DNA of 32,357 bases from Collinsella sp. (GCA_022745215.1 JAIIWC010000013.1:1-32357); one strand, 5' to 3'; positions 1 through 8,100 are shown, counted from the stretch's first letter. Made by a program: numbers and translations. Notes: generated by a model not told the origin, from the sequence alone.

Positions 1-508
1 GCTGCTGGGGCATGGCGGCGGGGCGCTGCTGCGGGGCAGCAAACTGCTGCTGGCCGGCGCGCGGGGCGCTGGCGGCACGGCTTGCCGCGGAGTTGTTCTG
101 ACCCAGGCCGTTTTGATAGGCGCGCTCTTCTTCGTATAGGCGGCCGAGCGTGGGGGCATCGACGTTCTCGGCAAAGACCGAGAACTTGCCGGCGCGCAGC
201 TGCGGATCGATCATAAAGCGCACGAGGGGCTCGCCGACAAAGACATAGCGGCGCTTTTCGGCCTGCGCTTTCACAAACTCGCGGACCTCGCGCGAAAGCT
301 CGGGGTAGAACGGGGCGAGCATGGGATCGTCGTCGGCGGCGATCAGGATGGTATAGAGTGCCGGCGCCGTGTTGACGCCGTTAATCACTAGAGTCTGATC
401 CTCCATGTCGCGAGCGGCCTGCTTGGCAAGCTTCTTAAAGGAGAACGGGGCACGGGTGGCACCGAAGATGCCGGCCACGTGGTCCTCGAAGATGTTCAGG
501 AAGTTCAC
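1..508 (-). CDS. FhaA-like DUF3662 protein, 3' end outside window
   Basis: The N-terminal 169 codons are visible. The product begins MNFLNIFEDHVAGIFG and continues with FSFKKLAKQAARDMEDQ, a layout typical of the DUF3662/FhaA N-terminal domain (small amphipathic start, then a basic 'LAKQAARDM' helix and a beta-rich 'LYTILIAADDDP' segment). After about residue 130 it turns into an Ala/Gln/Pro-rich linker, as in FhaA proteins, which normally carry a C-terminal FHA domain that would lie beyond position 1. The start is a GTG at 508 sharing GTGA with the stop of the upstream kinase gene, so translation is probably coupled. In actinobacteria FhaA binds phospho-threonine on partners of PknB-type kinases and influences envelope synthesis. 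That role, and the unseen FHA domain, are inferred from the family and the adjacent kinase. Confidence 0.75.
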   Translation of the reverse strand, partial: MNFLNIFEDHVAGIFGATRAPFSFKKLAKQAARDMEDQTLVINGVNTAPALYTILIAADDDPMLAPFYPELSREVREFVKAQAEKRRYVFVGEPLVRFMIDPQLRAGKFSVFAENVDAPTLGRLYEEERAYQNGLGQNNSAASRAASAPRAGQQQFAAPQQRPAAMPQQ

Positions 509-2358
509 GAAAGATCACTCTCCGTATAGGTTCTTTGGTATCCGAGCAAATATAGGCATATCCCAACGATTATAGAGGATAGGGTTCCCGCAACTGCCGC
601 CTTGGCGGCGACCGCGGCTGCAAGGCTGGCAATTTCCATATGGTGTGCAAGACAGGATGCCACTGCGCAGCCGATGCCGGTGACGGCGATGGCGGCGATT
701 GCGGCAAGGTTTGAGTCCTGGTCGGCACGCTTGGCATGGGCATTGAGCAGCGCAGATGACGCCGCGGCAGTTGTTGCGACCAGCACAAAGGCAGCCCAAA
801 GGAGCGGGTCTTCCAGCGCTGCGGCAACGTTACCGAGCCCCAGCACGCCTCCGGCTGAAAGCGCGACCGTGGCCAGACGGGCAAAAAGCACGCCCATGCC
901 CGTTGCCGCGGCGGCGCTTGCCGGGCCGAGCCAAAATGACGCGACGCCGGCGGCGACCCCAGCTGCCAGGAAGGTATTGCCAGTCAGACAGCCAAGCGCG
1001 AGTGCACAGGTGAGCGCGGCGCTCGCGGCGGCCTCGGTGCGACCCCAGGCGATCCACCAACCGGACATGGCGGCGGCAAAGATCACCGCGACGGGCAACA
1101 TCGACAGGATGCCCTGCGCCTGCATGGTGGCGTTGGCCATGAGCACCAAAAAGCCCACAGCCGAGATGGCCGAGCCGATCTGGGGGGCCAGGCCAGCCGC
1201 CGCTCCGATCGCGATAGCCGCAATGACCAGGCCGGGAAGCGCCGCGACCCCGGCCGTTTGCATCAGTAAAAAGCTAAAGGTGCCGCACGTTAGCGCCGAG
1301 ATAGCGTGCATGGTGTAGTCGCGCGCATGGCTCCAGCGCGTGCCCGCCCAGCCGAGCGCGGGGTCGACCTCGATGGCGTCGTCCTCGTAGTACGACGGCT
1401 CGATATCGTTGAGCTCCTGCTCGTCATCCGAAAGCTCGCCAACCATTTGCTCCAGACTGCGACGGCCCTCGCGCACGCTGCCCAGACCGGCAAGGAGTTG
1501 GTCGCAAAATGCCTCGATGCTGTTGGGGCGGTCCTGCGGCATGGGGGAGAGCGCGCTCATGAGCGCGGCCTCGGCTCCCGGGGGAAAGTGTGGTATCAGC
1601 TCGCTGGGATAGGTGGCGCCGCCGATGATGCGGTCGAGCGAGTCGGCGGGCGTGGCCGCCATAAAGGGAGCGCTGCCGCACAAGCCCTCATAGATAACGC
1701 AGGCAAGGGCAAAGACATCGGCGCGTTCGTCGACCGTGCCGGTCTCGATATCGAGCTGCTCGGGCGGCATGTAGCCGATGGTGCCGCCGCGCGAGCCGCC
1801 AAAGCCACCGGCGGACGACAGTCGCGCCATGCCAAAGTCGGTGAGCTTTACATTGCCCGAGTGGTCGATGAGCACGTTGGCGGGCTTAATGTCCAGGTGG
1901 AGTACGCCATTGCTATGGGCGAAGGCGAGCGCCTGACCCAGGGCATCGGCAATGGCCGCGGCCTCGTCAAAGGTGAGCGAGTGGCCGTCCACGCGATGCA
2001 AAAACTCGGCGAGCGACATGCCATCGACATATTCCATAACCAGGTAGGCATAGGCGGTGTCGTGCGTAAAGTCGATGACCTGCACGATATTGGGATGTTG
2101 AAGCATGGCGGCAGTGTGTGCCTCGCGCAGGACATCCATGATGTCGCTGGCGGGCATGCCGGCACCGTTGATAAGGGGGATGCGCTTAATGGCGACGCGG
2201 CGGCGCAGGTGCGTGTCGCGGCAGATCTCGATGGAACCAAAACCGCCGGTCGCAAGCGTCTCGAGCGGCTGGTACCGCTTGAGCAGCTCGCGAGAGCTGG
2301 TGCCCTCCAAAGGAACGTCCGGCGAGAACCGGGCGGTATGTTGCGAGAAAAGCGGCAT
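505..2358 (-). CDS. Membrane Ser/Thr protein kinase (PknB-like, non-RD)
   Basis: A 617-residue Hanks-type kinase. Visible motifs are a glycine loop (TGGFGS, ~37-42), the ATP-binding lysine in VAIK (Lys58), the catalytic loop HLDIKPANV (Asp156), DFG (174-176) and the substrate-loop GTIGYMPPEQ. The catalytic loop reads HLD rather than HRD, so this is a non-RD kinase and may not depend on activation-loop phosphorylation in the usual way. From about residue 350 to the end the protein is a run of roughly eight to ten Ala/Gly-rich hydrophobic segments instead of the usual single helix plus PASTA domains, so it is polytopic and has no obvious extracellular sensor. I chose ATG 2358 because GAGGG sits 6 nt upstream; a TTG two codons earlier directly abuts that GAGGG. 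The downstream FhaA-like gene overlaps by 4 bp, making the FhaA-like protein a likely substrate or partner. Confidence 0.9.
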   Translation of the reverse strand: MPLFSQHTARFSPDVPLEGTSSRELLKRYQPLETLATGGFGSIEICRDTHLRRRVAIKRIPLINGAGMPASDIMDVLREAHTAAMLQHPNIVQVIDFTHDTAYAYLVMEYVDGMSLAEFLHRVDGHSLTFDEAAAIADALGQALAFAHSNGVLHLDIKPANVLIDHSGNVKLTDFGMARLSSAGGFGGSRGGTIGYMPPEQLDIETGTVDERADVFALACVIYEGLCGSAPFMAATPADSLDRIIGGATYPSELIPHFPPGAEAALMSALSPMPQDRPNSIEAFCDQLLAGLGSVREGRRSLEQMVGELSDDEQELNDIEPSYYEDDAIEVDPALGWAGTRWSHARDYTMHAISALTCGTFSFLLMQTAGVAALPGLVIAAIAIGAAAGLAPQIGSAISAVGFLVLMANATMQAQGILSMLPVAVIFAAAMSGWWIAWGRTEAAASAALTCALALGCLTGNTFLAAGVAAGVASFWLGPASAAAATGMGVLFARLATVALSAGGVLGLGNVAAALEDPLLWAAFVLVATTAAASSALLNAHAKRADQDSNLAAIAAIAVTGIGCAVASCLAHHMEIASLAAAVAAKAAVAGTLSSIIVGICLYLLGYQRTYTESDLS

Positions 2359-2438
2359 GGCCAACCCTCGTGCGTTTAAAGTTCGTTTGCGAGCGGCGGG
2401 CGCGGGGCCGAGCCATTCGCGGTGGCATAGATGCTGCT

Positions 2439-2444
2439 AGTGTA
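2439..2444 (-). promoter_or_regulatory. Candidate extended -10 for the kinase gene
   Basis: On the minus strand this reads TGC-TACACT, a TGn extended -10 arrangement about 80 bp upstream of the kinase ATG. No convincing -35 is visible. It lies in the 144-bp gap behind the upstream membrane-protein gene, suggesting the kinase-FhaA pair has its own promoter. Confidence 0.35.
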
Positions 2445-2502
2445 GCACGCTCGGGTGCATGGGGAGGATAGCGGGATGCGAGGCTGCCTGTCTGACTTGG
2501 CC

Positions 2503-3219
2503 TTAGCGCTTCTTCTTGTTCTTCTTCTGCTTGCGTTGCTTGCCCTTGGTCTCCTGGGGCTTGTCGCCCTGTTTGGCTTCGGCAGCGGCCTTTTCTGCCT
2601 TCATCTTCTTGCGTTTGGTCTCGATGCGGAGTTTTTTGTTGATGCGTGCCTTGAGGAAGGAGCCAAACTGCTCGGCATCGCCACGCACAAAGGTGTCCTT
2701 GGGGATCGTCACGCCCTGGTCGGCGAACATGGCCACAAAGATGCGCTCGCCGTCGAGCACGTGGTCGAGCTTCTCAAACGGGAAGAACTGCGACTTGCCG
2801 CTCTTGCCCCAGACCATCAGGCCGTCCTCGTTGGCGGCGACGCGGCGGTAGCGGCCGCCCATGGACTCGTCGGCCTCGACGGCATCGATATAGTCGCGGG
2901 CGAGCGTGTGGTGCAGGTTCTTGCTCCACCAGGCCAAAAAGGCGCCGAATACGATCAGGACGACGCCGAACTTGATCCAGTTGCCTCCGGCTACCAGCAT
3001 GCCAACACCCAGCAGGGCGGCAATCGCGGCGGCGACGTACAGGGATCCGCGGCGTCTGGGCGAGGCGACTAGGCGGGCGAAGTCGGTGACGAGGTCGTTT
3101 TCGTACTGGTACTCGTTGAGGTACAGGATGCCGTCGTCGGCTGCGGCCTGCTCCTCGAGCGCGACCTCGACCTGGTCGGCTGCTTCGGAGGGAACGAGGT
3201 TGCTCTCTGCGTCTGCCAT
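2503..3219 (-). CDS. Two-helix membrane protein, YcxB-like, unknown function
   Basis: 238 residues. The N-terminus is acidic (EVALEEQAAADDG), followed by two closely spaced hydrophobic helices (~60-78 and ~82-98, with GNWIK between), then a soluble domain containing RYRRVAANEDGLMVWGKSGKSQFFPFEKLDHV and a strongly basic Lys-rich tail (KKNKKKR end). The helix-hairpin followed by a 'dgl...s.ffpf..l..v' beta domain resembles YcxB-like proteins, a poorly characterised family; I give this only as a likeness. The start ATG 3219 has AGGAGT 9 nt upstream. It is divergent from dnaX and lies upstream of the kinase gene on the same strand, with a gap of about 145 bp. The basic tail could contact membrane phospholipid or nucleic acid, but nothing decides this. 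Confidence 0.7.
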   Translation of the reverse strand: MADAESNLVPSEAADQVEVALEEQAAADDGILYLNEYQYENDLVTDFARLVASPRRRGSLYVAAAIAALLGVGMLVAGGNWIKFGVVLIVFGAFLAWWSKNLHHTLARDYIDAVEADESMGGRYRRVAANEDGLMVWGKSGKSQFFPFEKLDHVLDGERIFVAMFADQGVTIPKDTFVRGDAEQFGSFLKARINKKLRIETKRKKMKAEKAAAEAKQGDKPQETKGKQRKQKKNKKKR

Positions 3220-3335
3220 GCTCTTTGGACTCCTATCGCGGCGGGCTCGCCGTACGGGTTATTATGGAATGCAGTATGCCGTGCGACCGCATGGTCGTCG
3301 CGGCAACAAGACTCAGTATACCCGGGGGAGCACCC

Positions 3336-5786
3336 ATGGAATCGTTGTACCGAAAGTATCGCCCGCTCACCTTCGACTCCGTGGTGGGCCAGCAGCATAT
3401 CGTCTCGACGCTCGAGCACGCCATCACCGAGGGGCGCCTGTCCCACGCGTACCTGTTCTGCGGACCGCGCGGCACGGGCAAGACCACCATGGCGCGCATC
3501 CTTGCCAAGGCGCTGCTGTGCCGCAATGCCGAGGCGGCCCGCGCCGAGGGCGCGAGCGGCTGCATGCCCGACGGCACCTGTGAGGAGTGCGAGCTCATCG
3601 CCGAGGGCAACCACCCAGACGTCTACGAGCTCGATGCCGCAAGCCGTACCGGCGTAGACAATGTGCGCGAGGAGATCATCAACTCCGTCAACTTTGCCCC
3701 GGTGCGCGGCAAGTACAAGATCTATATCATCGACGAGGTCCACATGCTCACGACGGCGGCGTTCAACGCGCTGCTCAAGACGCTCGAGGAGCCGCCGGCA
3801 CACGTGATTTTTGTGCTGTGCACCACCGACCCGCAAAAAATTCTGGAGACCATCCTCTCGCGCTGCCAGCGTTTCGATTTCCACCGCATCGGTAACGAGG
3901 ATATCGAGCGCCGCCTGGCATACGTGTGCGAGCAGGAGGGCTTCGACTACGACGACGAGGCGCTTGCCATCGTGGCACGCCATGCCAAGGGCGGCATGCG
4001 CGACGCGCTCTCCACGCTGGAGCAGCTGAGCGTCTTTGGCAACGGCACCGTGCATGCGGACGATGCCCGCTCGCTTTTGGGCGAAGTTTCGGACCAGATT
4101 CTGGGCGAGTTTGCGCGTGCCATTGCCGATCGTGATGTCGCCGAGCTGTATGGGCTCATTCGCGCGCAGGTCGAGGAAGGCAATGACCTGCTTGAGCTGA
4201 CGCGCGACCTGGTGGCGCATGTGCGCGATGTGTACGTGGCCTGCGTTGCCGGCGCCCGCGCCGAGCTGTTTGAGGGCGGGGCCGAGCAGGCCGAGGCGCT
4301 TGCTGCCGAGGCCGCTGCCTTTGGCGAGCATCCTGCCGATCGTTTGGCTCGCGTGCTGACGGTGCTCGACGATGCCGCCTTGGAGATGAGGGGCGCGAGC
4401 GACGTGCGCCTGGTGCTCGAGATCGCCTGCACCCGCCTGGCACGTCCCGAGGCCGATCTGACCATTGAGGCCCTGGCCGAGCGCGTGGCGCGCTTGGAGG
4501 CCATGGTTGCCAACGCCGCCGTTCCGGCGAGCGTGGCTGCTGCTCAAGCGAGTGCGTCTGCGGCTGTCGTGGCTGCACCTGCGACGACACAGCAACCGAC
4601 GCTGATCTCGGGTGCCCGAGCTGTTACTCCTGCGGCGACCGCCGCCCCCGCTGCTACGTCCGCGCATCAGGGTGGCATGCCTTGGGACCGCGGCGCTGCT
4701 GTTCCAGCTGCCCAGCCTGCGCCCAAGTCCGCGGCTCCGGCTCCCGCGTCCAAACCTGTAACGCCTGCGCCTCAACCCGTTACGGCTCCCGCGCCTGCTG
4801 CATCGACCGTGCCGGTGTCCAAGCCCAACACTGCCGCTCAGGTTGCTGCCGCCGGCGCCGCCGAGACCCCCGCGGTCGAGGATGCCGGTGAGCTCCAGCG
4901 CAAATGGGCCGAGGTCGTCGAACGCGTCAAGGCCCGTCAGGCCTCCTACGCAGGGCTTTTGCTCAATGCCCGCGCCACGTCAGATGACGGCTCCAAGCTC
5001 ACGGTCTCGTTCCCCGCGGGCTCGACCTTTGCCATCAAGATGCTCGGTCGCGCCGACACGCAGTCGGTGGTCCTGCCGACGGTCTGCGCGGTCTTCGGTC
5101 GTCGTACCGTCGACTATGTCCTGGATGGGGGTGGCACGCCGGCTCCTCAACATGAGGAGCATTCTCCATCTGCACGGGCTGCGGCATCTGCGGACCCGCA
5201 ACCCGTGTCCTCGGCGGCCCCTGCATCCTCGAGCGCCAGCGCGACGCAGCCAAAAGCGGCACCGGTGGCGGCACCGACCCCGTCGGCGCCTGAACCCGCT
5301 GCGCCCAAACCGGCTGTTCCGATCCCCGCGCCTGCGCCCAAGTCATCCGACCTGGCCAAGGCCCCCTGGCTGCGCTCCGACAACCCCGCCGGCGCTCCTG
5401 CCACGGGCAAGCTCCCGACCGAGCCCGCACCCCGAGCGCCCGAGCGCGCGTCCGCTCCCACGGCTCAGCCCGCCGCGCCGTCTGCGCCGTGGGAATCCGA
5501 GCAGGTTCCCTACGACGATGCCATGGTCGGCGGTTTTGCTGCCGATGCCGGCGGGGACGATCTGCCCCCGTTCGACGTGCCGGGTGCGGCGTCCGCGCCC
5601 AAGCCCGCTGCAACTGCCCCCAAAGAGGAGGACGCTCCTGCGGCTCCCTGGGAGTCCAACCCCGGCGCGGGCAGCCCCTTCGGCCATCAGGGCGCAGCCC
5701 CAAGCATCCCGCAGACCGAGGACGAGGCCAAAGCCCTCATCCGCAGTGTCTTCGGCCAAGCCACCATCTTCAAACCGGTGGAGTAG
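3336..5786 (+). CDS. dnaX: DNA polymerase III subunit gamma/tau
   Basis: 816 residues. This is the clamp-loader ATPase that opens and loads the sliding clamp and, as tau, ties the replicative polymerases to the helicase. Visible in order: MESLYRKYRPLTF, Walker A GPRGTGKT (43-50), a zinc module with Cys62, Cys76, Cys82 and Cys85, Walker B IIDEVH (131-136), the LLKTLEEPP motif, and the SRC arginine-finger motif (175-177). The AAA+ and collar part ends near residue 390. A long Ala/Pro-rich linker follows, interrupted by a tau-like globular stretch (~520-610). I take ATG 3336 because GGGGGAG lies 5 nt upstream and the family begins here; a longer in-frame extension to 3225 has no family support. 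I found no clear slippery heptamer-plus-hairpin, so a programmed frameshift to gamma is not evident. Confidence 0.97.
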   Translation: MESLYRKYRPLTFDSVVGQQHIVSTLEHAITEGRLSHAYLFCGPRGTGKTTMARILAKALLCRNAEAARAEGASGCMPDGTCEECELIAEGNHPDVYELDAASRTGVDNVREEIINSVNFAPVRGKYKIYIIDEVHMLTTAAFNALLKTLEEPPAHVIFVLCTTDPQKILETILSRCQRFDFHRIGNEDIERRLAYVCEQEGFDYDDEALAIVARHAKGGMRDALSTLEQLSVFGNGTVHADDARSLLGEVSDQILGEFARAIADRDVAELYGLIRAQVEEGNDLLELTRDLVAHVRDVYVACVAGARAELFEGGAEQAEALAAEAAAFGEHPADRLARVLTVLDDAALEMRGASDVRLVLEIACTRLARPEADLTIEALAERVARLEAMVANAAVPASVAAAQASASAAVVAAPATTQQPTLISGARAVTPAATAAPAATSAHQGGMPWDRGAAVPAAQPAPKSAAPAPASKPVTPAPQPVTAPAPAASTVPVSKPNTAAQVAAAGAAETPAVEDAGELQRKWAEVVERVKARQASYAGLLLNARATSDDGSKLTVSFPAGSTFAIKMLGRADTQSVVLPTVCAVFGRRTVDYVLDGGGTPAPQHEEHSPSARAAASADPQPVSSAAPASSSASATQPKAAPVAAPTPSAPEPAAPKPAVPIPAPAPKSSDLAKAPWLRSDNPAGAPATGKLPTEPAPRAPERASAPTAQPAAPSAPWESEQVPYDDAMVGGFAADAGGDDLPPFDVPGAASAPKPAATAPKEEDAPAAPWESNPGAGSPFGHQGAAPSIPQTEDEAKALIRSVFGQATIFKPVE

Positions 5787-5799
5787 CTGTACGGGCGGG

Positions 5800-5805
5800 T
5801 ATACT
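5800..5805 (+). promoter_or_regulatory. Candidate -10 (GGG-TATACT)
   Basis: TATACT preceded by GGG lies 14 bp after the dnaX stop and 35 bp before the next start codon. It belongs to a set of -10-like hexamers preceded by GGG in this window (see also 12018, 25717, 26754, 28154). No good -35 is seen. A small hairpin AAGAAG-AGA-CTTCTT follows at 5810-5824. Confidence 0.35.
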
Positions 5806-5840
5806 GCTCAAGAAGAGACTTCTTTGAACGGAGCGAGCTT

Positions 5841-6101
5841 ATGATGTGGGAATATGTCCGCCTTGAGGACGATACGCAGGTTTCGTATTCCGAAGTCCGT
5901 GAGGACAACACGGTGAAGGTCGTTGTGGAGCGCCCGCGCGATTGGGGCTTTGACACGGCGGAGTGTATCTTACCGGCATTTAATTGGGTGTCGCACGAGG
6001 GATTTAGCGAAGCGGACCTCAAAGAGCTCGATGATTTTGTGCGTAACAACGCCCCGCTCATCTTGCGTTTTGCTTACGAAGGCGGACGAGCCTATGCCTA
6101 G
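5841..6101 (+). CDS. Small acidic protein, unknown family
   Basis: 86 residues beginning MMWEYVRLEDDTQVSYSEV and ending in FAYEGGRAYA. There is no signal peptide or membrane helix. The N-terminal half is beta-like ('TQVSYSEVREDNTVKVVVERP'), followed by 'FDTAECILPAFNW' and a C-terminal acidic helix ('FSEADLKELDDFVRNNAP'). GGAGCGAG precedes the start by a few bases, and a second in-frame ATG follows directly. Codon use matches the neighbours, so I regard it as a real gene. It sits between dnaX and ybaB-recR, positions often contiguous in other bacteria. I do not recognise the family; a small regulator or toxin/antitoxin-like fold cannot be told apart from sequence. Confidence 0.7.
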   Translation: MMWEYVRLEDDTQVSYSEVREDNTVKVVVERPRDWGFDTAECILPAFNWVSHEGFSEADLKELDDFVRNNAPLILRFAYEGGRAYA

Positions 6102-6164
6102 TCTTTTCCGACTCGGGCCGTACATCATCTTTTTCTGGACAGGGGAGAACAGCGCTCGCTGGAC

Positions 6165-6650
6165 TTAGGTCTTCTGATCCTTCGGGGAATCTTTGTCCGA
6201 GCGCATTTGTGTTTCGGACATGTGCAACGTGGCGCCGCGGATCTCGCATTCGAGCAGACAGGTACGTGACGGGTGGCCTTGGAAATTGAGGTCGATACGA
6301 TACGTCGCATGGCTGTCCGTGAACTGCACTTGCTCGGCGTTGACGGTTGCTCCGATTGTCGAATAGGTGCCCAGCTCGGCATTGACAATCTCTGAGTCCT
6401 TTATCTTGACCTTGAACTCTTGGTAGAGGGACGGGCTGTTGTAGTAAACGGTTCGGGTTCCGTCGGCGCACTCGTCGGTCGCTTCCCATTTAACAACGGG
6501 CTGGTCCGAGCCGGCTACCAGCAGTTCTGCTCCAAAGGCTATAGCGTGGGTGATGATAACCAGTAATACCCAACCGGCAAAGAGATAGAGAAGAAAATAT
6601 GCAACGGGGTGTTTTGAGCGGATGTTTTGGAGCGCGTCGGGGGCATTCAT
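6165..6650 (-). CDS. Single-pass membrane protein, unknown function
   Basis: 161 residues starting MNAPDALQNIRSKHPV, one strong hydrophobic helix (YFLLYLFAGWVLLVIITHAIAF, ~18-40), then a beta-rich outer domain with a few cysteines ('ECADGTRTVYYN', 'SRTCLLECEIRG'). The start ATG 6650 is preceded by GGAGGT at 5-nt spacing, which outranks a longer in-frame start at 6680. The topology suggests a short cytoplasmic N-terminus and an extracytoplasmic domain, where the paired Cys could form disulphides. It is transcribed against dnaX and ybaB, so it is an insertion in an otherwise replication/repair block. No family recognised. Confidence 0.65.
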   Translation of the reverse strand: MNAPDALQNIRSKHPVAYFLLYLFAGWVLLVIITHAIAFGAELLVAGSDQPVVKWEATDECADGTRTVYYNSPSLYQEFKVKIKDSEIVNAELGTYSTIGATVNAEQVQFTDSHATYRIDLNFQGHPSRTCLLECEIRGATLHMSETQMRSDKDSPKDQKT

Positions 6651-6990
6651 GGGGCACCTCCAAATTGCTGTCTTTGACAATCAAATTTTACCATGCCGTC
6701 ATGAGCGCCACCTCGAGCAGCGGTTCGGCATTTAGCCATTTAGTGGTACGCATAAAATGTTGGATTCCGGCTCCACAAGATTTAGCTTTCAATATTATTC
6801 AGATGCGAATTATTCAACTTTGCATAATCTTTGGGTGCGGCTTGCACTCCAGGACATGTATATCGACTGAGGTAGCGTGTCCGCCCCGCTTGCTGGCCTC
6901 GCGCCGTGGTACGATTTTTGAGTTTGAAAGCCCCGCCGCGTCCCGGCTGCCCTTGCAGCTTGGCGTGCGGCCGCACGTAAAGGAGCCATT
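6651..6990. other. Intergenic region upstream of ybaB
   Basis: 340 bp with no credible gene. An AT-rich patch (about 6745-6835) contains TTGCATAAT and may hold the promoter for the divergent membrane-protein gene or for ybaB. Closer to ybaB lies TGG-TACGAT (6907-6915), a TGn extended -10, followed by a short T run. No terminator-type hairpin was recognised. Confidence 0.5.
6907..6915 (+). promoter_or_regulatory. Extended -10 candidate for ybaB-recR
   Basis: TGG-TACGAT has the TGn extension that can substitute for a weak -35; no good -35 is present 16-18 bp upstream. It lies 76 bp before the ybaB start and is the best-looking promoter element for the ybaB-recR pair. Confidence 0.4.
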
Positions 6991-7311
6991 ATGGCCGGTA
7001 TGAACATGCAGCAGATGATGAAGCAGGCCCGCAAGATGCAGGAGCAGCTTGCCGCTGCGCAGGAGAACCTCAAGTCCCAGACCGTCGACGCCTCTGCCGG
7101 CGGCGGCATGGTCAAGGTGACCGTTAACGGCGAGATGGAGCTCGTCAACCTCACCATCGACCCCGATGCCCTCGATCCCGAGGACGTCGATATGCTGCAG
7201 GACATGATCATGGCTGCCGTCAACGAGGCCGTTCGCGGCGTCAACGAGCTTGCCAGCAAGCAGATGGGCGCCATCACCGGCGGCCTCAACATCCCGGGCA
7301 TGCCGTTCTAA
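6991..7311 (+). CDS. ybaB: YbaB/EbfC nucleoid-associated protein
   Basis: 106 residues: MAGMNMQQMMKQARKMQEQLAAAQENL, the Gln/Met-rich first helix of the family; then 'SAGGGMVKVTVNGEMELVNLTIDP', the central beta sheet with the conserved GGGxVxVxxxG; and a last helix ending 'GGLNIPGMPF', a typical YbaB C-terminus. These proteins form tweezer-like homodimers that bind DNA. A strong AAGGAG lies 5 nt upstream of the ATG. recR follows after 13 bp, the usual ybaB-recR arrangement. Identification is secure; its DNA-binding role is taken from the family. Confidence 0.95.
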   Translation: MAGMNMQQMMKQARKMQEQLAAAQENLKSQTVDASAGGGMVKVTVNGEMELVNLTIDPDALDPEDVDMLQDMIMAAVNEAVRGVNELASKQMGAITGGLNIPGMPF

Positions 7312-7324
7312 GACACGCATATAT

Positions 7325-7921
7325 ATGAGTGCGAATCACAGTCTGCAAAAACTGCTCGATGAGCTGGGTCGTCTGCCGGGCATTGGTCCCAAGTCGGCCC
7401 AGCGCATCGCCTATTACCTGCTCGAGGCCGATGCCGAGGAGGCCCGCCGCCTGGCCGAGGCCATCCTGGAGGTTAAGCAGGAGGTCCATTTTTGCAGCCG
7501 TTGCTTTAACTACGCCACGGCCGACGAGTGCTCCATCTGCCAGGACCCGATGCGCGATACCACTCGCATTTGCGTGGTGGGCGAGCCGCGCGACGTCCAG
7601 GCAATCGAGCGCACGGGCAGCTACCATGGCCTGTACCATGTGCTGGGCGGCGTGATCAGCCCCATGGACAAGATCGGTCCCGAGCAGCTGCATATCCGCG
7701 AGCTGCTTGCGCGCCTGGGCCACGAGGACATCCACGAGGTCATTATCGCCACCAACCCCAACATTGAGGGCGAGACCACGGCGAGCTACCTTGCTCGCAC
7801 CATCAAGCCATTGGGCGTTGAGGTATCGCGTCTTGCGAGCGGCCTTCCCGTGGGCGGCGACTTGGAGTATGCCGACGAGCTTACGCTCGGCCGCGCTATC
7901 GAGGCCCGCCGCGCGATCTAG
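7325..7921 (+). CDS. recR: Recombination mediator protein RecR
   Basis: 198 residues, exactly family length. RecR acts with RecO/RecF to load RecA at gaps. Visible are the N-terminal helix-hairpin-helix (LDELGRLPGIGPKSAQRIAYYLL), a four-cysteine zinc finger (Cys57, Cys60, Cys69, Cys72), and a Toprim domain with 'ICVVGEPRDV', the acidic 'IIATNPNIEGETTASYL' motif and the C-terminal 'RLASGLPVGGDLEYADELTLGRAIEARR' signature. The start ATG 7325 has no clear Shine-Dalgarno site; the gap to ybaB is only 13 bp, so translation may depend on ybaB. A longer in-frame opening to 7250 overlaps ybaB and is not supported. Confidence 0.97.
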   Translation: MSANHSLQKLLDELGRLPGIGPKSAQRIAYYLLEADAEEARRLAEAILEVKQEVHFCSRCFNYATADECSICQDPMRDTTRICVVGEPRDVQAIERTGSYHGLYHVLGGVISPMDKIGPEQLHIRELLARLGHEDIHEVIIATNPNIEGETTASYLARTIKPLGVEVSRLASGLPVGGDLEYADELTLGRAIEARRAI

Positions 7922-7997
7922 GCGGCGCCAGCTCCGCGGTATGTCCCGTCGGCCTGCCGCACGGGGCGCTCATAATCGAGCGCGCGTTCATGCATTT

Positions 7998-8080
7998 GTT
8001 GTGCAACAAACCTGCTTTTCATCCGCTTATCGCGTGGATGGGTCCGCTTGCACCTCGTATTTGTCCATTCGTTGCGCAAC
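7998..8080. repeat. Pair of GTTGYGCAAC palindromes
   Basis: GTTGTGCAAC at 7998-8007 (extended to a TTTGTTG..CAACAAA inverted repeat) and the perfect palindrome GTTGCGCAAC at 8071-8080. Their starts are 73 bp apart, close to seven turns of B-DNA, so bound proteins would sit on the same face. The second site overlaps the -35 of the promoter candidate at 8072-8100. This is a classic operator layout, perhaps with looping. The regulator is unknown and not obvious in the window. Confidence 0.5.
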
Positions 8081-8100
8081 CTTTTGGGTTCGCTGATACA
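8072..8100 (+). promoter_or_regulatory. Promoter candidate for the kinase/FHA operon
   Basis: -35 TTGCGC (8072-8077), a 17-bp spacer, and -10 GATACA (8095-8100), the register shifted by one giving TGATAC. The -35 lies inside the GTTGCGCAAC palindrome, so a protein bound there would block RNA polymerase. The operon's first ATG is at 8165. Confidence 0.45.

Noticed and set aside
3069..4775. Long minus-strand open frame opposite dnaX
   Set aside because: An antisense shadow of GC-rich coding sequence; its product is Arg/His/Leu-rich without domains, and it overlaps two well-supported genes.
4500..5786. Programmed frameshift producing the gamma form of DnaX
   Set aside because: No A/T-type slippery heptamer followed by a plausible pseudoknot or hairpin was seen in the GC-rich C-terminal half.
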